A DNA stretch of 64,000 nucleotides. Origin: Tenacibaculum finnmarkense genomovar ulcerans (GTDB lineage: Bacteria > Bacteroidota > Bacteroidia > Flavobacteriales > Flavobacteriaceae). The notes beneath the pieces are model-generated. The model was not told the DNA's origin, made no database searches, and was given only the letters and a program-made list of their open reading frames with translations. The DNA lies in NCBI RefSeq assembly GCF_900239495.1, contig NZ_OENE01000015.1, positions 1 through 64,000 on the forward strand, in the 5' to 3' direction. Made by a program: the position numbers and the translations under genes. Positions 60,699-64,000 of this stretch are shown one piece after another; position 1 is the stretch's first letter, and every line of letters begins with the position of its first letter.

Positions 60699-60730
60699 CA
60701 AATGTACTGAGTCTTATTTTAATCTACAAT
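60699..60730 (-). promoter_or_regulatory. rpsU promoter
   Basis: On the minus strand TTG (rc of 60727-60729) is followed after 20 bases by TACATTTG (rc of 60699-60706), a full match to the Bacteroidota -33/-7 consensus. The start would be near 60694, about 47 bases before the rpsU ATG. Confidence 0.65.
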
Positions 60731-60759
60731 TATTTTTATACTTATTTTAAAGTTGGTTA

Positions 60760-60842
60760 CCGCATTAGCGATTGAAACGGCATCCTTTTTTATTTTTTAT
60801 AAAAAAGATATAGTGGAAAGCGCGACCTGCAAGGGAATGCCC
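60760..60842. repeat. Flavobacterial intergenic repeat, diverged copy C (inverse)
   Basis: Read on the minus strand the block has CGCGCTTTCCACTATATC, a CTTTTTTA / AAAAAAG hairpin, GGATGCCGTTTCAATCGC and TAATGCGG. This keeps the layout of copies A and B (GCTTTCC, T/A hairpin, TCAATCG) with many substitutions. It sits in the rpsU upstream gap, after the acyl-CoA dehydrogenase gene. Confidence 0.6.
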
Positions 60843-60871
60843 AAAACATCTTTTTTATAGTAATTCAAAAA

Positions 60872-62038
60872 TTAGGTTACCGGCTTATACTCTTTTTTAT
60901 CGATAATCATTTTAGCGATAATCTCTTTTAGAATTTCTGAAGTTCCGCCACCAATAGGACCTAAACGGCTATCGCGTAACAAACGTGCCAACGGATATTC
61001 TTCCATATACCCATAACCACCCAATAATTGCAAGGCATCATAAATTACTTCATCCGCCATTTTAGTAGATAGCATTTTACTCATACTCGCCTCTTTTACT
61101 ACGTAAACGCCATCGTTGAGTCTTTTTGTAATCGAATAATTATATTCTCGACACATATCAACTTTTGATGCCATTTCTGCCACCTTATGACGCAGCGCCT
61201 GAAACTTGTCTAAAGTTTTACCAAAAGCCTGCCTTTCACTCATATATTGCAACACATAATCAACCGCATATTCGGCTCTTGCATGGGCGTTAATTGCCAT
61301 AATTAAACGCTCTAAAGCGAAATGTTGCATAATATAAGGAAATCCTTTTCCTTCTTCGCCCATTAAATTTTGAGCAGGAATTACCACGTTATCAAAGGCA
61401 ATTTCGGCGGTGTCGGATGCTCTCCATCCTAGTTTGTCTAATTTAGTTGCTGATATTCCTGGAGTATCTCTATCAACAATAAAAATACTCATTCCTTTAT
61501 GTTTTTCCTGCGGATTTGTTTTAGCAGCAACCACCAAATAATCGGAATATATTCCGTTGGTAATAAATGTTTTTGAACCGTTAATTACATAGGTATCGTC
61601 TTTTTTAACAGCCGTAGTACGCATTCCTGCAACATCGCTTCCGCCAAAAGGTTCTGAAATACATAGACAGCCAATTTTATCGCCGTTAATACTTGGTGTT
61701 AAATAGTCTTTTTTTATACGAGCGTCTCCTTCTTTATTTAAATGTGTCATTGCCAAGTAAGCGTGTGCCCACATTGCAGCGGCAAAACCTCCTGAGTTTA
61801 CTTTCTGTAATTCTTCTAAAAAAATTACGGTATAAAAAAGATCTAAACCTAAACCGCCATGTTCTTCTGGCTGATTTAATCCGAAATAACCCATTTCACC
61901 AAATTTCTTCCAAATAAAACGTTCTACAGCTCCATCTTTTTCCCATTTATTTATATGAGGAACTACTTCTTTTTGTAAAAAGCTTTTAAAACTTTCACGA
62001 AAAGATTCGTGCTCTTCAGTAAAGTACATATTGTTCAT
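60872..62038 (-). CDS. Acyl-CoA dehydrogenase
   Basis: 388 residues with the three usual parts: N-terminal helices, a central beta domain with CLCISEPFGGSDVAGMRTTA and YVINGSKTFITNG, and a C-terminal helical domain with RQAFGKTLDKFQALRHKVAE and QLLGGYGYMEEYPLARLLRD. RLGPIGGGTSEILKEIIAKM includes a glutamate at the position of the catalytic base in medium-chain enzymes. It oxidises an acyl-CoA using FAD; chain length is not clear. No electron-transfer flavoprotein gene is near. Confidence 0.93.
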   Translation of the reverse strand: MNNMYFTEEHESFRESFKSFLQKEVVPHINKWEKDGAVERFIWKKFGEMGYFGLNQPEEHGGLGLDLFYTVIFLEELQKVNSGGFAAAMWAHAYLAMTHLNKEGDARIKKDYLTPSINGDKIGCLCISEPFGGSDVAGMRTTAVKKDDTYVINGSKTFITNGIYSDYLVVAAKTNPQEKHKGMSIFIVDRDTPGISATKLDKLGWRASDTAEIAFDNVVIPAQNLMGEEGKGFPYIMQHFALERLIMAINAHARAEYAVDYVLQYMSERQAFGKTLDKFQALRHKVAEMASKVDMCREYNYSITKRLNDGVYVVKEASMSKMLSTKMADEVIYDALQLLGGYGYMEEYPLARLLRDSRLGPIGGGTSEILKEIIAKMIIDKKEYKPVT

Positions 62039-62063
62039 AATTGTATATGCGTTTATTGTTTGT

Positions 62064-62780
62064 TTATTCTGCTTTCAAATATAAAACTATTCTATCATAT
62101 TTATCAATTGGAAATTGAGCGATATTTTTTATTTCTGATATATCTTGAAGTTCTGCAACTTCTTCTCGGTATTCCATAATTTTTTTACAAAGCTGGTAAT
62201 TAATATGAGGGATTTTTAATATTTGTTTAAATGAAGCAGTATTTATATTGATTTTAACGATTCGTTTTGCTGTTTTTGATGCAGCTTTCTCTGAAAAATT
62301 TACAGTAGAAAAATCAGAATAATTTGAAGTGCGTCTTTTTTTTGCTGCTTCTTTTTTGCGTTTTAGTACCCAATCTGGGAATTTAAAATACGGCGAAATT
62401 TTACCGAGTAAACTATCTGATACTTTTGTTATTTGTTGAAATTCTTTTGCTGAATTCACAAATTTACCTTGTTTTCTGTACGCGTGTAATTTATCAATTT
62501 CTAGCAGACTCATACCTAATTTACTTCCTTTAAAATCGGTAATATAATTGGGATTAAAAGGGTATGTTTTTGGTTTTTTAGCTGCTAAAGCAATTGTTTT
62601 TAAACTGTCTATTTTTTGTTGAAAAGCACGTATTTCTGTTGAAGTTGTAGCTGTTTTTTTATCCGAAGAAAAATAAAGGTAAAAATAGATAATCTGAAGG
62701 ATAAAAAGGATAAGGCATAAAAAGAAAATCCCATTTCTTTGGCGTTTGTGATACCAGAAATGGGATTTAAATAATTTCAT
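62064..62780 (-). CDS. Membrane-anchored helix-hairpin-helix (ComEA-like) protein
   Basis: 238 residues. One membrane helix lies at about 18-37 (NGIFFLCLILFILQIIYFYL). A middle domain with FNPNYITDFKGSKLGMSLLE and the C-terminal KININTASFKQILKIPHINY with IMEYREEVAELQDISEI are two helix-hairpin-helix units. ComEA-type proteins bind double-stranded DNA outside the inner membrane for natural transformation; whether this one does so is not known. It is 25 bases upstream of the acyl-CoA dehydrogenase start and probably co-transcribed with it. Confidence 0.85.
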   Translation of the reverse strand: MKLFKSHFWYHKRQRNGIFFLCLILFILQIIYFYLYFSSDKKTATTSTEIRAFQQKIDSLKTIALAAKKPKTYPFNPNYITDFKGSKLGMSLLEIDKLHAYRKQGKFVNSAKEFQQITKVSDSLLGKISPYFKFPDWVLKRKKEAAKKRRTSNYSDFSTVNFSEKAASKTAKRIVKININTASFKQILKIPHINYQLCKKIMEYREEVAELQDISEIKNIAQFPIDKYDRIVLYLKAE

Positions 62781-62829
62781 TTTTATGTTTTTTTAGCTGT
62801 AATAAAAACGCTTTAAAATCTTATAAATT

Positions 62830-64000
62830 CTATAAGTTTTTTGCCTTAATCGCATCTAAATAAATGGTTAATTCTTCTTTTACCTTTGGATATAAGAAAA
62901 ACAATCCAATTACGTTTGGTACTGCCATGGCAAAAATCATTGCATCAGAAAAATCTGTTACCGCTCCTAAACTTGCTGCTGAACCAATAATTACGAATAA
63001 ACAAAATAATATTTTATAAGTATAATCGGCTGCTTTTGAACGACCAAATAAGAACATCCATCCTTGTAATCCGTAGTAAGACCATGATAACATGGTTGAA
63101 AAAGCAAACAATACTACCGCCATTGTTAATACGTAAGGAAACCAAGGAATTACCGAAGCAAATGCTTTTGAGGTTGCCAAAACACCGTCTGGAGATTTTG
63201 TTCCGTAGGTCATAATACTTCCATCACTATTGGTAATAATAATTACTAAAGCGGTCATGGTACACACCACAACGGTATCAATAAAAGGCTCTAATAAAGC
63301 CACTAAACCTTCTGATGCTGGATATTTTGTTCTTACTGCTGAATGGGCAATTGCTGCCGACCCAACTCCTGCTTCGTTTGAAAATGCTGCTCTTTGAAAA
63401 CCAATAATTAACACTCCTAATATACCTCCTGAAATTCCTTTTGCATTAAAAGCGCCATCCCAAATTTGACCGAAAGCGTTTCCTATTAACGAAAACTTAG
63501 CAACTAAAATAATTATAGCAGCTAACACATAAATTCCTACCATAAAAGGTACGATTTTTTCTGTAATATTTCCAATTCTTTTAATTCCTCCGATAATTAC
63601 AACACCTACTAAAACAGACATTACAATACCGAATGTTAAAGCAGTTGATAAATCTGTTGAACCAATCATACTACCAAATTGCTGTGCTGCTTGGTTTGCT
63701 TGAAACATGTTTCCTCCTCCAAAAGAACCACCAACAACCATAATAGCGAAAATAACGGCTAATATTTTACCTAAAGTACTTTTACCTACATCGGCTAATC
63801 CTTTTCTTAAATAATACATCGGTCCACCGTAAATGGTACCATCTTCGCCTACATCTCTATATTTTACTCCTAAAGTACACTCTACGAATTTTGATGACAT
63901 TCCTATTAAACCTGCTATAACCATCCAAAAAGTTGCTCCTGGTCCTCCTAATGATAACGCCACCGCTACCCCTGCAATATTACCTAAACCAACAGTTCCT
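62830..64000 (-). CDS. Sodium:alanine symporter family protein (AgcS), 5' end outside window
   Basis: At least 390 residues, cut by the right window edge; the frame is open to 64000, reading [20 protein letters not shown], so the GTG at 63961-63963 is not the true start. Family motifs are [26 protein letters not shown] and [15 protein letters not shown]. About nine membrane helices are visible. AgcS transporters take up alanine or glycine with sodium. It ends 50 bases upstream of the helix-hairpin-helix gene. Confidence 0.93.
   Translation of the reverse strand, partial: GTVGLGNIAGVAVALSLGGPGATFWMVIAGLIGMSSKFVECTLGVKYRDVGEDGTIYGGPMYYLRKGLADVGKSTLGKILAVIFAIMVVGGSFGGGNMFQANQAAQQFGSMIGSTDLSTALTFGIVMSVLVGVVIIGGIKRIGNITEKIVPFMVGIYVLAAIIILVAKFSLIGNAFGQIWDGAFNAKGISGGILGVLIIGFQRAAFSNEAGVGSAAIAHSAVRTKYPASEGLVALLEPFIDTVVVCTMTALVIIITNSDGSIMTYGTKSPDGVLATSKAFASVIPWFPYVLTMAVVLFAFSTMLSWSYYGLQGWMFLFGRSKAADYTYKILFCLFVIIGSAASLGAVTDFSDAMIFAMAVPNVIGLFFLYPKVKEELTIYLDAIKAKNL

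Overview
The window is AT-rich chromosomal DNA from a bacterium of the phylum Bacteroidota, most likely a marine Flavobacteriaceae close to Tenacibaculum or Polaribacter. The genus is an inference. Support comes from a tmRNA tag reading GENNYALAA, promoters with the Bacteroidota -7 box TAnnTTTG, a fused CcoNO oxidase subunit, few Shine-Dalgarno sites, and the order tRNA-tuf-tRNA(Trp)-secE-nusG-rplKAJL-rpoBC. No prophage, integron or CRISPR array is visible.

Left part (1-24 kb). The window opens inside a small inverted-repeat (MITE-like) element; a complete copy lies at 13994-14287. A lysine-type NAD(P) dehydrogenase, tmRNA and a lone HNH nuclease follow. Next is a polyamine operon at 4023-8347: arginine decarboxylase, agmatinase, an RMD1/DUF155 membrane protein and a deoxyhypusine-synthase-like enzyme without the usual catalytic lysine. 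Its ~340 nt leader holds an unannotated 55-codon ORF and a terminator-like hairpin. prfA, an HPP-flavohemoglobin operon with a divergent Crp/Fnr regulator, a PLP enzyme, an OmpA lipoprotein, the citrulline hydrolase CtlX, a flavoprotein, an S1/P1 nuclease, an SPFH operon with two tiny genes, DUF819 and DUF4369 proteins fill the rest.

Middle part (22.6-45.7 kb). The cbb3 oxidase locus ccoS-ccoNO-ccoQ-ccoP-ccoG-ccoH-TauE/SafE includes two genes of 55 codons. The copper ATPase ccoI and an Fnr-like regulator with N-terminal cysteines lie 15 kb away. The ccoS, ccoI and hpp-hmp promoters each carry an ATGA-n6-TCAT-type palindrome at nearly the same distance upstream of a TAnnTTTG box, which suggests one low-oxygen/NO regulon. 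Between the oxidase loci is an eleven-gene minus-strand array (30171-38031): YbjN-like, PspA, DUF4178, lipoprotein, DUF350, membrane-anchored spermidine synthase, AdoMet decarboxylase, DUF3592, voltage-gated channel, rhomboid and DUF5713. It looks like a membrane-stress system with its own aminopropyl-transfer chemistry. Two HTH regulators, hemN, deoC and a cupin follow.

Right part (45.7-64 kb). This is the core transcription and translation block rpoC, rpoB, rplL, rplJ, rplA, rplK, nusG, secE, tRNA-Trp, tuf and four more tRNAs, with large hairpins in the rplL-rpoB and rpoB-rpoC gaps. Then come hpf, a XerC-like recombinase, rpsU, an acyl-CoA dehydrogenase, a helix-hairpin-helix protein and an AgcS symporter cut by the window end.

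Polyamine genes occur at two loci: arginine to agmatine to putrescine at 4-8 kb, and decarboxylated AdoMet plus an aminopropyltransferase at 32.6-34.5 kb. Together they could in principle make spermidine, but the second set is embedded in the PspA array and may act on another substrate.
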